The notes below the pieces were generated by a model. It searched no databases and was not told the origin of the DNA. It saw only the letters and a program-made list of their open reading frames with translations. Positions 1 to 8,802 of a stretch of DNA of 43,937 nt are shown one piece after another. The translations under genes and the position numbers were made by a program. The stretch comes from JBFEUI01 sp041547565. GTDB lineage: Bacteria; Pseudomonadota; Gammaproteobacteria; Thiohalomonadales; Thiohalomonadaceae. The DNA is taken from positions 1-43,937 of the forward strand of contig JBFEUI010000009.1 of NCBI GenBank assembly GCA_041547565.1, in the 5' to 3' direction. Position 1 is the first letter of the stretch. Every line of letters starts with the position of its first letter.

Positions 1-88
1 AGGCCAGTACCTGATAGTCCTTACCGAGGTATTTGTTGATGGTCTTCGCCTTGGCCGGCGACTCTACGATTACCAGATAATTACTCAT
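1..88 (-). CDS. topA: DNA topoisomerase I, N-terminal fragment
   Basis: The reverse strand from the ATG at 88 reads MSNYLVIVESPAKAKTI and onward to the window edge. This is the hallmark start of bacterial type IA topoisomerase, where the VIVESPAKAKTI segment opens the TOPRIM domain. The enzyme relaxes negatively supercoiled DNA. Only about 29 residues are present, so nothing can be said about the rest. It lies downstream of smg and dprA on the same strand, a neighbourhood common in gammaproteobacteria. Confidence 0.95.
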   Translation of the reverse strand, partial: MSNYLVIVESPAKAKTINKYLGKDYQVLA

Positions 89-102
89 TGCTATATAAGT
101 AC

Positions 103-126
103 GATGCCCGCTGCAAGGCGGGCATC
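103..126 (-). other. stem-loop between smg and topA
   Basis: A perfect 9-bp inverted repeat (GATGCCCGC at 103-111, GCGGGCATC at 118-126) with a 6-nt loop sits in the short gap between the smg stop and the topA start. No T-run follows it on the minus strand, so it is not a classical intrinsic terminator. It could be a pause, processing or mRNA-stability element in a shared transcript. Confidence 0.5.
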
Positions 127-154
127 CCAGGCATGATTTAGTTGTAAAAAAATC

Positions 155-628
155 CTAGTGCATCAAACTCGGCATCTCATCAAGGACAATGTCCTCCATC
201 CATGCCACCGCCGCCTCTTGCCCCGGCTGGTTGAACAATACCATCAGAATCACCCACTTGAGCTGCTCCAGGTCGACATCGTCACTCTCCAGTGCCATCA
301 CCCGATCAATCACCAGCTCGCGGGTGGCGTGATCCAGCACGCCCATCTGCTCCAGGAACAGGATAAAACCGCGGCAATCACGGTCCAGGCGTTCACATTC
401 ACGATCGGAGTAGATACGCAACGACTGGCTGGCGAGCCCGTTTTCCGGGCGGTGCGGCAACGAGGCGAGCCCCTCAAGCCAGTCAAACGCCTTGCGGATC
501 TCGCTCTGGCGGAAACCCGCCTCTTCCAGCTCTACCCGCAGCGTCTCCTGATCGTGATCCAGCTCACCGTCGTCGTACATGTAGTTCTCAAACAGGTAGA
601 GCAGGATATCAAAAACATCTTGCTTCAT
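155..628 (-). CDS. smg: Smg family protein (DUF494)
   Basis: This 157-residue acidic protein has the length and opening (MKQDVFDILLYLFENYM) of the Smg/DUF494 family. The family lies almost invariantly between dprA and topA in gamma- and betaproteobacteria. Its molecular role is not established. The sequence has no signal peptide or membrane segment and looks all-helical. The gap to the upstream dprA stop is a single base, so the two are surely co-transcribed and possibly translationally coupled. The family call rests on sequence appearance plus synteny. Confidence 0.9.
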   Translation of the reverse strand: MKQDVFDILLYLFENYMYDDGELDHDQETLRVELEEAGFRQSEIRKAFDWLEGLASLPHRPENGLASQSLRIYSDRECERLDRDCRGFILFLEQMGVLDHATRELVIDRVMALESDDVDLEQLKWVILMVLFNQPGQEAAVAWMEDIVLDEMPSLMH

Positions 629-629
629 T

Positions 630-1727
630 TCAATAACTCTTACTGGTTCGCATATACCCCATGGCCGTGGACGCGACCAGACCCTGGAGTTCTAGTTGCA
701 ACAGCATGGAGGAAACCACTGCCGCCGTCAATCCACTGCGTGTGACCAGCAGATCGACCGGTGCCGGCGCATCGCCCAGGCAATCCAGTAAATGGCGGTA
801 CTCCTTGTCCAGTTCAAGCTGCGTCTCTGGTGCCGCCGTTGCGGTTTGCTCCTCCAGCAACGGCCTGAGCTGCGGTGCCAGCTCCTCCAGAATATCCGCC
901 GCCGTTTCGACCAGCTTCGCTCCCTCGCGGATCAATCGGTGACAACCGCGGGCAAGGGGGTTGTGGATCGAGCCGGGTAGGGCAAAGACCTCACGGCCCT
1001 GCTCCACGGCCTGACGCGCCGTGATCAGCGAACCGCTGCGCAGTGCCGCCTCCACCACCAGTGTACCGACACTCAGGCCGCTAATAATGCGGTTACGGCG
1101 CGGGAAGTTTGCCGCCAGCGGTGGGGTGCCCGGGGCAAACTCCGACAGCATCAACCCGCCCCCATCGACAATGGCGTGGGCCAGATCACGGTTGCGGGCG
1201 GGGTAGACGCGATCGGGGCCGGTTCCGGTCACCGCCACCGTCGCCCCCTGCGCGGCCAGTGCCCCGCGGTGGCTGGCCGCATCAATACCGAGCGCAAGCC
1301 CACTGGTGATGGTCACACCCAGTGCCGCAAGGTGACGCGCGAATTCAATCGCATTCTCCTTTCCCGTGGCAGTGGGGTTGCGGCTGCCGACGATGGCCAG
1401 CTGCAGGGAGCCGAGCAATTCAATATTGCCCTGCAAAAACAGGAGTGGAGGGGGGTCGGCGATACAGCGCAACCGCTCCGGGTAGCGCGGGTCGCCAAGC
1501 GTGACGATTTGGCGCCCTTCGCCCTCGACCCATGCCAGGTCGGTCTCGACTGCCGACCAGTCGGGCTCACGCAGGTAACGGCCCAATGCGTCACCAACTT
1601 CGTTCTCGGGGGGGATATGCTGAAACAGCTGCGCCGGATCGGGAAAGCGCGCAAGGAGGCGGGCGAACGAGACCGCCCCAATCCCCGGAGCGTGCAGCAA
1701 GGCCAGCCAGTAGCGGATGTCATCCAT
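630..1727 (-). CDS. dprA: DNA-processing protein DprA/Smf
   Basis: DprA (365 aa) binds incoming single-stranded DNA and loads RecA during natural transformation. The central Rossmann-like domain is clear: the GSRNPT turn near residue 113, GLALGIDAASHRGAL, the NFPRRNRIISGLS segment, and GSLITARQA followed by the ALPGS turn. The roughly 80 C-terminal residues look like the winged-helix (DML1-like) domain, and an N-terminal helix-hairpin-helix-like region precedes the fold. The length is normal for the family. There is no convincing ribosome site before the ATG at 1727, so it may be translated from the transcript of the upstream LysM gene. Presence of DprA alone does not prove natural competence. 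Confidence 0.95.
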   Translation of the reverse strand: MDDIRYWLALLHAPGIGAVSFARLLARFPDPAQLFQHIPPENEVGDALGRYLREPDWSAVETDLAWVEGEGRQIVTLGDPRYPERLRCIADPPPLLFLQGNIELLGSLQLAIVGSRNPTATGKENAIEFARHLAALGVTITSGLALGIDAASHRGALAAQGATVAVTGTGPDRVYPARNRDLAHAIVDGGGLMLSEFAPGTPPLAANFPRRNRIISGLSVGTLVVEAALRSGSLITARQAVEQGREVFALPGSIHNPLARGCHRLIREGAKLVETAADILEELAPQLRPLLEEQTATAAPETQLELDKEYRHLLDCLGDAPAPVDLLVTRSGLTAAVVSSMLLQLELQGLVASTAMGYMRTSKSY

Positions 1728-1748
1728 GAGCGGTTCGTGTCGTAGACG

Positions 1749-1772
1749 GCGTGCGCACTCCCTTGCGCACGC
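1749..1772 (-). other. stem-loop between the LysM gene and dprA
   Basis: A perfect 9-bp inverted repeat (GCGTGCGCA at 1749-1757, TGCGCACGC at 1764-1772) with the loop CTCCCT lies in the 64-bp gap between the LysM lipoprotein and dprA. It lacks a following T-run on either strand. It may attenuate or stabilise the shared minus-strand message. Confidence 0.45.
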
Positions 1773-1791
1773 GAATCATGTTTCCAGGCGG

Positions 1792-2943
1792 CTAAGGATT
1801 GGTCACCATATCCCAGCGGCGAATGGAGCGGGTCGCCTGCATGATGATGGCATAGCTCACCCGTTCAAAGACCCGGAACACCATTGCCGTGCCGGCCTTC
1901 TCGGTCGGCAGTGAAATCAGCTCACCGGCGACCGTATCGCGGACATTCTCGCCAACCTGCCTGACGGCCAGGATATGACCCTGCTCGAGTCCCTCCTGTC
2001 TGCCCAGGTCAAGGACCACAACGGCGAACTGGCCAACCCGCGACACACCGTTCATCACGGCAATGATCCTGCCCTCGATATCCACCTCCGGCGCATGGGG
2101 GTAGAAGTTCTGCATGAACATCCTGTCCTCCCCCACCAGCATGCGGTCACCCTTGAACACCTCACGCTCGGAGCGAACCAGACGAATGGTGGCCGGATCG
2201 CCATAGTTGATCACCGTGCCATCGGCAAGATAGACCGCTTCATAACCCAGCACCTCGCCCTCGCGGTTCTTGAATTCCCGGCCCGGACGCACCACTGAAT
2301 AGTTGGTGGCCTCAGGGTCGGTCAACCCCCTTGCGTAGACCTTGAAACCGGCGGCGGCGAGCAGATGCTCATCCGTTGTGGCCACGATGTAGGGTGCCGC
2401 CTCCAACTGCTCGGCCGTGATGGCCTGGGGGCGCGACAGGAACTGGCTTATCGCATCAAGAGGTATTGCGGGAATCGCCCGATCCAGGCTCTCTTCGCGC
2501 ACCCTGGGGTTGAGCTTGACGGTGGGGTAACGGGACAGGGCGCGGCGACCCATCTCGCCCCGTTCCACATACATGGTCGGTCTGCCGTCAACCATATGAA
2601 GCGCCAGCACATCGCCCGGGTAGATCAGGTGGGGATTTACCACCTGCGGATTGTTCTGCCACAGTTCAGGCCAGCGCCAGGGGTCGCGCAGGAAGCGCTC
2701 CGAGATATCCCACAGGGTATCACCCCTGACCACGGTATAGCGCTCGGGGTAATCCGGCTTGAGCACCAGCGGTTCAGGCGCCGGCTCGGGTTGCGGTTGT
2801 GGTTGTGGCGTCGGTTCCTGCTGGGGTGGCGGCGGCGTTTCGGCCTGCTCCGGCTGTGAAGCACAACCGGAAACGGCGATCACCAATGCTGCGGCCAGGA
2901 AACCAGGAAAGCGACGAGTAATGCGATACAGCTTATTATCCAT
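1792..2943 (-). CDS. LysM-domain lipoprotein, peptidoglycan-associated
   Basis: This is a 383-residue exported lipoprotein. A basic N-terminus and a hydrophobic stretch (about residues 13-25) end in the lipobox VSGC, with Cys27 as the lipidation site. A Pro/Gln-rich linker (about 36-58) leads to one LysM domain (about 69-115, with RYTVVRGDTLWDISERF). The remaining 270 residues look like beta-rich domains of unknown role. Such proteins are regularly found beside dprA and divergent from def in gammaproteobacteria, and presumably bind the cell wall from the outer or inner membrane. The start at 2943 is chosen because AAAGGG lies 6 nt upstream. Starting at 2949 would leave no spacing, and a longer frame from 3027 would bury the signal peptide. 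Confidence 0.88.
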   Translation of the reverse strand: MDNKLYRITRRFPGFLAAALVIAVSGCASQPEQAETPPPPQQEPTPQPQPQPEPAPEPLVLKPDYPERYTVVRGDTLWDISERFLRDPWRWPELWQNNPQVVNPHLIYPGDVLALHMVDGRPTMYVERGEMGRRALSRYPTVKLNPRVREESLDRAIPAIPLDAISQFLSRPQAITAEQLEAAPYIVATTDEHLLAAAGFKVYARGLTDPEATNYSVVRPGREFKNREGEVLGYEAVYLADGTVINYGDPATIRLVRSEREVFKGDRMLVGEDRMFMQNFYPHAPEVDIEGRIIAVMNGVSRVGQFAVVVLDLGRQEGLEQGHILAVRQVGENVRDTVAGELISLPTEKAGTAMVFRVFERVSYAIIMQATRSIRRWDMVTNP

Positions 2944-3116
2944 TAACATCCCTTTGTATCTGAGAGCTCGATTGTACCGGTCTGTCCCCGAATACAGCGA
3001 GTGTAGCCCATTATTGACGGCCCTCAAAGCCTAGCGTATTAAACCAAGAGTCCAGTATGATCATAACTTTAGCAGCAAAAGCTATCAGATTACTATAACT
3101 GAGTCACTGTATTACT

Positions 3117-3620
3117 ATGACAATGCTCAACATTCTACACTTTCCCGACCCCCGGCTGCGCACCCGGGCCGCCCCTGTCGAACAGGTCGACGATGCTGTG
3201 CGCAAGCTGATCGATGACATGTTCGAGACCATGTATGACGCCCCGGGCATCGGTCTGGCCGCCACCCAGGTCGACGTCCACCAGCGCATCATCGTCATCG
3301 ACGTATCGGAGGAGAAGAATCAGCCGCTGGTGCTGATCAACCCTGAACTGCTGGCAAAGGAAGGGCTGGAGCAGATGGACGAGGGCTGCCTGTCGGTACC
3401 CGGTATCTACGAGACCGTGGAGCGGGCGGAGGCGATCAAGGTCAGGGCCCTCGACCGTGACGGCAAGGCCTTTGAGCTAGAGACCGATGGTCTACTGGCA
3501 GTCTGCATTCAGCATGAAATGGACCATCTGGAGGGCACCCTGTTTGTCGATCACCTCTCCAGGCTGAAGCAGTCCCGGATCAAGAAAAAGCTGGAAAAGG
3601 TGAGAAAGCAGACGCTATAG
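3117..3620 (+). CDS. def: peptide deformylase
   Basis: Peptide deformylase (167 aa) removes the formyl group from the N-terminal methionine of new proteins. All three metal-site motifs are intact: GIGLAATQ (residues 44-51), EGCLSVP with ligand Cys91, and QHEMDHLEG with His133, Glu134 and His137. The gene is divergent from the LysM lipoprotein and heads the conserved def-fmt-rsmB run, so one transcript covers formylation and deformylation. Starts at 3117 and 3123 are both possible because no clear ribosome site decides between them. Confidence 0.97.
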   Translation: MTMLNILHFPDPRLRTRAAPVEQVDDAVRKLIDDMFETMYDAPGIGLAATQVDVHQRIIVIDVSEEKNQPLVLINPELLAKEGLEQMDEGCLSVPGIYETVERAEAIKVRALDRDGKAFELETDGLLAVCIQHEMDHLEGTLFVDHLSRLKQSRIKKKLEKVRKQTL

Positions 3621-3657
3621 GCGTCAGTATTACCCCGGATTGATACTGCTTACAGAT

Positions 3658-3721
3658 GAATGGGTGAGTTGGTGAATGGGCTCTATCGTACCTGTTCCCA
3701 TTCACCCATTTACCCATTAAC
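3658..3721. repeat. inverted pair of degenerate 8-bp tandem repeats before fmt
   Basis: Two arms of octamers face each other. The left arm (3660-3680) runs ATGGGTGA, GTTGGTGA, ATGGG. The right arm (3698-3721) is CCATTCAC, CCATTTAC, CCATTAAC. The arms are complementary over about 22 bp with few mismatches, around a loop of about 17 nt. The right arm ends 17 bp before the fmt start. The same octamer family occurs at 13323-13346 and 17898-17977. Confidence 0.85.
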
Positions 3722-3738
3722 CACTTCGTATAATAGCC

Positions 3739-4689
3739 ATGACACACCAGCCCCCATTGAACATCATCTTTGCCGGCACACCCGACTTTGCCGCCGTGGC
3801 CCTGGCGGGCCTGATCGCCTCCCAGCACAATGTTGCAGCGGTCTACACCCAGCCGGACCGGCCTGCCGGACGCGGACGCAAGCTCAAGGCCAGCCCGGTC
3901 AAGACGCTGGCGCTGGAACACGGCATCCCGGTGCTGCAGCCCGACAGCCTGAAAGGCGAGGCGGAACAGCAGCAACTGGCAGCCTTGAACGCCGATGTCA
4001 TGGTGGTCGCCGCCTACGGCCTGCTGTTGCCGGAGGCGGTACTGACCACGCCCCGCTATGGCTGCCTCAATATCCACGCCTCCCTGCTGCCGCGCTGGCG
4101 CGGGGCGGCCCCGATTCAGCGCGCTATTCTTGCCGGGGACCCCGAGAGCGGGATAACCATCATGCAGATGGATATCGGACTGGACACCGGTGACATGCTC
4201 TACAAGCTGACCACACCCATCAAGGAGGACGACACCGCCCAGAGCCTGCACGACCGGCTCGCCGAACTCGGCGCCAGTGCACTGCTGACAACCCTCGAAC
4301 AGCTACAGGCGGGTACCCTCCAGCCCGAACCGCAGGACAAAACCCAGGCCACCTACGCAAAAAAACTGCACAAGAGTGAAGCGGTGATCGACTGGCACCA
4401 GCCCGCCCGGCACATCGCACGCATGGTCGGTGCCTTCAACCCCTGGCCAGTCGCACAGACCCGCTTCGATGACGAGACCCTGCGTATCTGGCAGGCCCGG
4501 CCGCTGCCGGGCACAGACGGTGCTGCCTCCCCGGGCACGGTGGTCGCGGCGACCCGGGAGGGGGTTGATGTTGCCACCGGCGAGGGCACACTGCGCCTGT
4601 TGCGCCTGCAGCTACCCGGCGGAAAACCGCTCACGGCCGCGGACTTCATCAATAGCCGGGACATGCTCGGTTGCCGGTTGGGCGGATAG
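3739..4689 (+). CDS. fmt: methionyl-tRNA formyltransferase
   Basis: Fmt (316 aa) formylates initiator Met-tRNA using 10-formyltetrahydrofolate. The N-terminal catalytic domain carries NIHASLLPRWRG, with the catalytic Asn111 and His113, and GLDTGDML, with Asp149. The C-terminal OB-fold region (from about residue 207) begins near TYAKKLHKSEA. Length matches the family. It lies 118 bp after def, the gap being filled by an octamer-repeat hairpin, and abuts rsmB, whose ATG follows the fmt stop codon directly. Confidence 0.97.
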   Translation: MTHQPPLNIIFAGTPDFAAVALAGLIASQHNVAAVYTQPDRPAGRGRKLKASPVKTLALEHGIPVLQPDSLKGEAEQQQLAALNADVMVVAAYGLLLPEAVLTTPRYGCLNIHASLLPRWRGAAPIQRAILAGDPESGITIMQMDIGLDTGDMLYKLTTPIKEDDTAQSLHDRLAELGASALLTTLEQLQAGTLQPEPQDKTQATYAKKLHKSEAVIDWHQPARHIARMVGAFNPWPVAQTRFDDETLRIWQARPLPGTDGAASPGTVVAATREGVDVATGEGTLRLLRLQLPGGKPLTAADFINSRDMLGCRLGG

Positions 4690-6015
4690 ATGGCGGTCCG
4701 AAACACAAAAACAAAACCACTGCACGGTGCCCGTTTTGCGGCGGTACAGGTCATCACCCAGGTGCTGCACAAGGGGCGTTCCCTGTCAGGGGCGCTGCCC
4801 GCCACCCTGCCGACCGTCGCCTCTGGCGAGCGCGGCCTGTGCCAGGAACTCTGTTATGGCACCCTGCGCTGGCACCCACGCCTGGAGCGGCTGCTGGAGC
4901 GGTTGCTCGACAAACCACTCAAAAAACGTGATCGGGACATCCATATCCTGCTGTTGATCGGCCTCTACCAGCTCATCCAGCTGAATATACCCGCCCATGC
5001 CGCTGTCTCGGCGACCGTGGAGGTCACCCGACAACTCAACAAGGCCTGGGCCCGCGGCCTGGTCAATGCCCTGCTGCGCCGCTTTCTGCGTGAACAGGAA
5101 TCGCTGAGCGCACAGCTGGATCAGGATCCGGTCAGCGCCACCGCCCATCCCGGCTGGTTGTTGGACGCCCTCCGCCAGGACTGGCCCGAGCAGTGGGGCT
5201 CGATCACGGCGGCCAACAACGCCCACCCCCCCATGACGCTGCGGGTCAACCGGAACCACCACGGCCGGAAGGCCTACCTCGAGGAGCTGGCACAACACGG
5301 TATCGCTGCATCCGCGGCCAGCCATGCCCCGGATGCCGTGACCCTGGACTCTCCCCTGCCTGTCGACGCCCTGCCGGGCTTTGCCGAGGGGCGGGTTTCA
5401 GTGCAGGACGCCGCGGCACAGCTGGCCGCCGGCATTGTCGATCCCCAACCGGGTGAGCGTATCCTTGACGCCTGTGCCGCACCGGGCGGCAAGACCGGGC
5501 ACCTGCTCGAATATTGCCCAACGATTGACCTGACTGCACTGGAGCTGGAAGCCGACAGGCTGGTGCGCATCAGGGAAAACCTGGAACGCCTCGGTCTGCA
5601 TGCCCGCCTGAGCTGTGGCGACGCGAGCGATCCGGCGACCTGGTGGGACGGACAGCCGTTTGACCGTATCCTGCTCGATGCCCCCTGCTCGGCCACCGGC
5701 GTGATACGCCGCCATCCCGATATCAAACTGTTGCGCCGTCCGGACGATATCGCACAACTTGCCCGACTGCAGCAGCAGATCCTCAACGCCCTCTGGCCAT
5801 TACTGAAGACGGGCGGTCGCCTGGTCTACGCCACCTGCTCGGTCATGCGGCGGGAAAACGCCCTGCAGGTTGCAAATTTCCTTGCGGAACGTGAAGATTG
5901 CGTAGAATTGCCCCTGGATGTGCCGTGGGGGACTGGAGAGAGTGTCGGGCGACAGATCCTGCCGGGCCAGGATGGGATGGATGGTTTCTATTACGCATGC
6001 CTTGAAAAAAAGTAG
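4690..6015 (+). CDS. rsmB: 16S rRNA (cytosine-967 C5) methyltransferase
   Basis: RsmB/Sun (441 aa) methylates C967 of 16S rRNA with S-adenosylmethionine. An N-terminal NusB-like helical RNA-binding domain (about 1-140) is followed by the Rossmann methyltransferase domain. Key parts are the SAM loop DACAAPGGKT, the DAPCSATG motif (Cys333) and YATCSV (Cys383), the two cysteines used by the m5C family. The start codon abuts the fmt stop, and the 3' end overlaps the next gene by about 35 bp, pointing to translational coupling. Confidence 0.96.
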   Translation: MAVRNTKTKPLHGARFAAVQVITQVLHKGRSLSGALPATLPTVASGERGLCQELCYGTLRWHPRLERLLERLLDKPLKKRDRDIHILLLIGLYQLIQLNIPAHAAVSATVEVTRQLNKAWARGLVNALLRRFLREQESLSAQLDQDPVSATAHPGWLLDALRQDWPEQWGSITAANNAHPPMTLRVNRNHHGRKAYLEELAQHGIAASAASHAPDAVTLDSPLPVDALPGFAEGRVSVQDAAAQLAAGIVDPQPGERILDACAAPGGKTGHLLEYCPTIDLTALELEADRLVRIRENLERLGLHARLSCGDASDPATWWDGQPFDRILLDAPCSATGVIRRHPDIKLLRRPDDIAQLARLQQQILNALWPLLKTGGRLVYATCSVMRRENALQVANFLAEREDCVELPLDVPWGTGESVGRQILPGQDGMDGFYYACLEKK

Positions 6016-6577
6016 CCGGAACCGGGCTGGTGGCGCTCTAGCCATACTGGCCTTTTTTCTGTTGCTTTTCTCCGGCCGCACAATGGCGGAGTCACTTGCC
6101 ATCACCGACCTGACCACACGGCTCGAAAACGGCGTCTACCTGCTCAACGCGGACATCGACATCAACCTCACTTTTGAGCCGCTTGAGGCGCTGGAGAGCG
6201 GTGTTCCACTGACCTTTCTCTATGAATTCGATGTCGAGCGAAAACGCAAGTGGTGGCTCGATGCCGACATTGCCACCCTGGAGCAACGCTATCAGCTCCA
6301 GTTCCACGCCCTCTCCCACCGTTACCTGATCACCAACCTCAACAGCGGCGCCATTCACACCTACCCCAGCCTCACCGCAGCACTGTACCAGCTGGGCGAG
6401 CTGCGCGATTTCCCGCTGCTTGACGAAAAGCTGATTGAAGCGGAGGAGCGCTACGAGGTCGAGATGCGCGTTGAGCTGGATATCGAGGCCCTCCCCTCAC
6501 CGTTGCGGCCGGTGGCCTACCTCACCCCCAACTGGCGGCTCAAGAGTGACTGGTACGCATGGTACTTAGAACCCTAA
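5981..6577 (+). CDS. DUF4390 exported protein
   Basis: This protein of about 198 residues resembles the DUF4390 family, which sits between rsmB and the ntrY-type kinase in many beta- and gammaproteobacteria. A typical signal peptide is visible (basic NRAGG, a hydrophobic stretch, then a probable cut after TMA), followed by a beta-rich body, so it is likely periplasmic. Function is unknown; the constant link to an NtrY kinase suggests a role in sensing or envelope status, which is inference. The start at 5981 puts the signal peptide near the N-terminus; 5972 is an alternative. It overlaps rsmB at its start and the kinase at its end. Confidence 0.8.
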   Translation: MVSITHALKKSSRNRAGGALAILAFFLLLFSGRTMAESLAITDLTTRLENGVYLLNADIDINLTFEPLEALESGVPLTFLYEFDVERKRKWWLDADIATLEQRYQLQFHALSHRYLITNLNSGAIHTYPSLTAALYQLGELRDFPLLDEKLIEAEERYEVEMRVELDIEALPSPLRPVAYLTPNWRLKSDWYAWYLEP

Positions 6578-8736
6578 AGCACCTCACCTCAGGTCCCAAA
6601 CCGGTCGCCCTGCTGTTTCTGCTGCTGCTCACCTCGCTCTACCTGATGAGCGGTGCCACCCAGAACTCGGCCACCTTCGGCCGTCTCTACTCGGTGCTGC
6701 TGGCCATCAATATCCTGGCACTGGTGCTACTGGTGGCGTTGATATTGCGTCACCTCGGCGCCCTTATTATCCACTACCGGCAGCGCGCTGCCGGTTCGCG
6801 GCTGACCGTCCGGCTGGTGGTGATGTTCGTGATCCTGGCCGTAGCGCCGGTCAGCGTGGTCTATTATTTCGCCCTGCAGTTTCTGCACCGGGGCATCGAC
6901 AGCTGGTTTGACGTGCGGGTCGAATCGGCACTGCAGGACGCCCTGGAGCTCGGTCGCACCTCGCTGGACAACCGCCTGCGTGAGCTGTACCGCCAGACCC
7001 GCCTTATGAGCGAGGATCTGCGCCTGAGCAGTGAGACCAGGGCGCCGCTGGCCATCGACGAGATGCGTGCCAGCGCGGAAGCGGCCGAGATGACGTTGCT
7101 CGATATCAACGGCAAGGTGATCTACAGCAGCAGCAGCGATCCGTCCGATATCATCCCGACCCTACCGGGTGGCGCCATCACCACCCAGCTGCGCCAGGGC
7201 CGGGACTACACCGCCCTGGAGCCCATCGCCGAGCGCGGCCTGTTCTTCCGTATCGCCACGGTGGTACCCCATACCGATCCGAACCGTGAACAACTGATCT
7301 TGCACGCACTCTACCCGGCGGGAGAGCGGCTCAACACCCTGGCCAACAGCGTACAGACCGCCTTCAGCCAATACACCGAGCTGGCCTACCTGCGCCAGCC
7401 GCTGAAGTACAGCTTCACGCTGACGCTGTCGCTAATACTGCTGCTCAGTCTGCTTACCGCGGTATGGGCCGCCTTTTTCTCCGCCCGCCGGCTGGTCGCC
7501 CCCATCAGCGACCTGGCGGAGGGCACCCGTGCCGTGGCCGCCGGCGACTATGCCAAGCGCCTGCCTATGCCCGGACGGGACGAACTGGGTTTCCTGGTCC
7601 GCTCCTTCAACGAGATGACACGCAAGATCGCCCTTGCCAGTGAAGACGCAAGACGCAGCCAGGCACAGGTGGAGCAGCAGCGCGGCTATCTGGAGGCGGT
7701 ACTGGGCCGCCTCTCCTCCGGCGTGCTTTCCCTCGATACCGAGGGCACACTGCGCACCGCCAATAAAGCGGCAGACCATATCCTGGGCGAGGATCTCTCA
7801 GGCGAATCGGGGGTGCATCTGGCGCAACTGGCCCACAACTACCCGGCACTGGAGCCCTTCGCCGACACCATACTGACCCATCTCGACAGCGAGGGCGAGG
7901 AGTGGCGTGCCGAGGTGGTGCTGTTCGGCCACACCGGGCGACAGGTACTGATGTGCCGCGGCTCTTCCCTGCCAGGCAGCGAAGAACAGCCCGGCGGACA
8001 CGTCATCGTGTTTGACGATGTGACCGCCCTGATCCAGGCACAGCGCGATGCGGCCTGGGGCGAGGTCGCGCGGCGCCTGGCACACGAGATCAAAAATCCG
8101 CTCACACCCATTCAGCTTTCGGCGGAACGCCTGCGTCACAAGTATCTTCAGGCCTTGCCACCCGGGGACGCCGAGGTACTGGACCGCGCCACCCACACCA
8201 TCGTGCAGCAGGTCGAGGCTATGAAGGAGATGGTCAAGGCCTTCTCCGATTACGCCCGACCGCCAAAACTGGAGCAGACACCGCTGCAGCTGAATACCGT
8301 GATCAACGAGGTGCTGGATCTCTACCGCGGCAGCAGCGCTACCCGCATCGAGACCAGCCTTGACCCGCAAATGCCGAAAATCGAGGCCGATGACGGACGT
8401 TTGCGTCAATTGCTCCACAATTTGCTGAAAAACGCCCAGGAGGCCGCAGCCGAGCAGCAAGATGTTACCATTTCAGTCATGACCCGCTGTGCCCATGAGG
8501 AGGCGTGCCGCTACGTCGAACTCAGCGTCCGCGACAATGGTCCCGGTATCCCCGATGAACTGCTGGGCCAACTGTTCGAGCCTTATGTCACGACCAAGAC
8601 ACGTGGCACCGGCCTCGGCCTGGCCATCGTCAAGAAGATCGTCGAGGAACATGGCGGCGTGCTGACGGCAGAGAACCTGGCACAGGGCGGCGCCTGCATC
8701 ACACTGAAACTGCCGGTGCGCAGCGGTACCGAATAA
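6559..8736 (+). CDS. ntrY: NtrY-like membrane sensor histidine kinase
   Basis: This 725-residue kinase begins with several membrane segments (about residues 12-105) and an extracytoplasmic sensor region. A further membrane segment (about 285-310) leads to a HAMP domain around RRLVAPISDLAEGT, then a PAS-like region. The phospho-acceptor motif is RRLAHEIKNPLTP (His509), and the ATPase domain shows NLLKNAQEA, DNGPGIP and GTGLGLAIVKK. All catalytic boxes look intact. It overlaps the DUF4390 gene by 19 bp and is followed by its presumed partner ntrX. NtrY kinases sense nitrogen, redox or envelope cues depending on species; the signal here cannot be read from sequence. Confidence 0.93.
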   Translation: MVLRTLKHLTSGPKPVALLFLLLLTSLYLMSGATQNSATFGRLYSVLLAINILALVLLVALILRHLGALIIHYRQRAAGSRLTVRLVVMFVILAVAPVSVVYYFALQFLHRGIDSWFDVRVESALQDALELGRTSLDNRLRELYRQTRLMSEDLRLSSETRAPLAIDEMRASAEAAEMTLLDINGKVIYSSSSDPSDIIPTLPGGAITTQLRQGRDYTALEPIAERGLFFRIATVVPHTDPNREQLILHALYPAGERLNTLANSVQTAFSQYTELAYLRQPLKYSFTLTLSLILLLSLLTAVWAAFFSARRLVAPISDLAEGTRAVAAGDYAKRLPMPGRDELGFLVRSFNEMTRKIALASEDARRSQAQVEQQRGYLEAVLGRLSSGVLSLDTEGTLRTANKAADHILGEDLSGESGVHLAQLAHNYPALEPFADTILTHLDSEGEEWRAEVVLFGHTGRQVLMCRGSSLPGSEEQPGGHVIVFDDVTALIQAQRDAAWGEVARRLAHEIKNPLTPIQLSAERLRHKYLQALPPGDAEVLDRATHTIVQQVEAMKEMVKAFSDYARPPKLEQTPLQLNTVINEVLDLYRGSSATRIETSLDPQMPKIEADDGRLRQLLHNLLKNAQEAAAEQQDVTISVMTRCAHEEACRYVELSVRDNGPGIPDELLGQLFEPYVTTKTRGTGLGLAIVKKIVEEHGGVLTAENLAQGGACITLKLPVRSGTE

Positions 8737-8802
8737 CAACACGGATAATACAGAGACGATGATGACAATGCACAGCGCACGGCTGGCGGGGGAAATCACC
8801 GC

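Noticed and set aside
103..126. Intrinsic terminator between smg and topA
   Set aside because: The stem is perfect but no T-run follows on either strand, so I list it only as a stem-loop.
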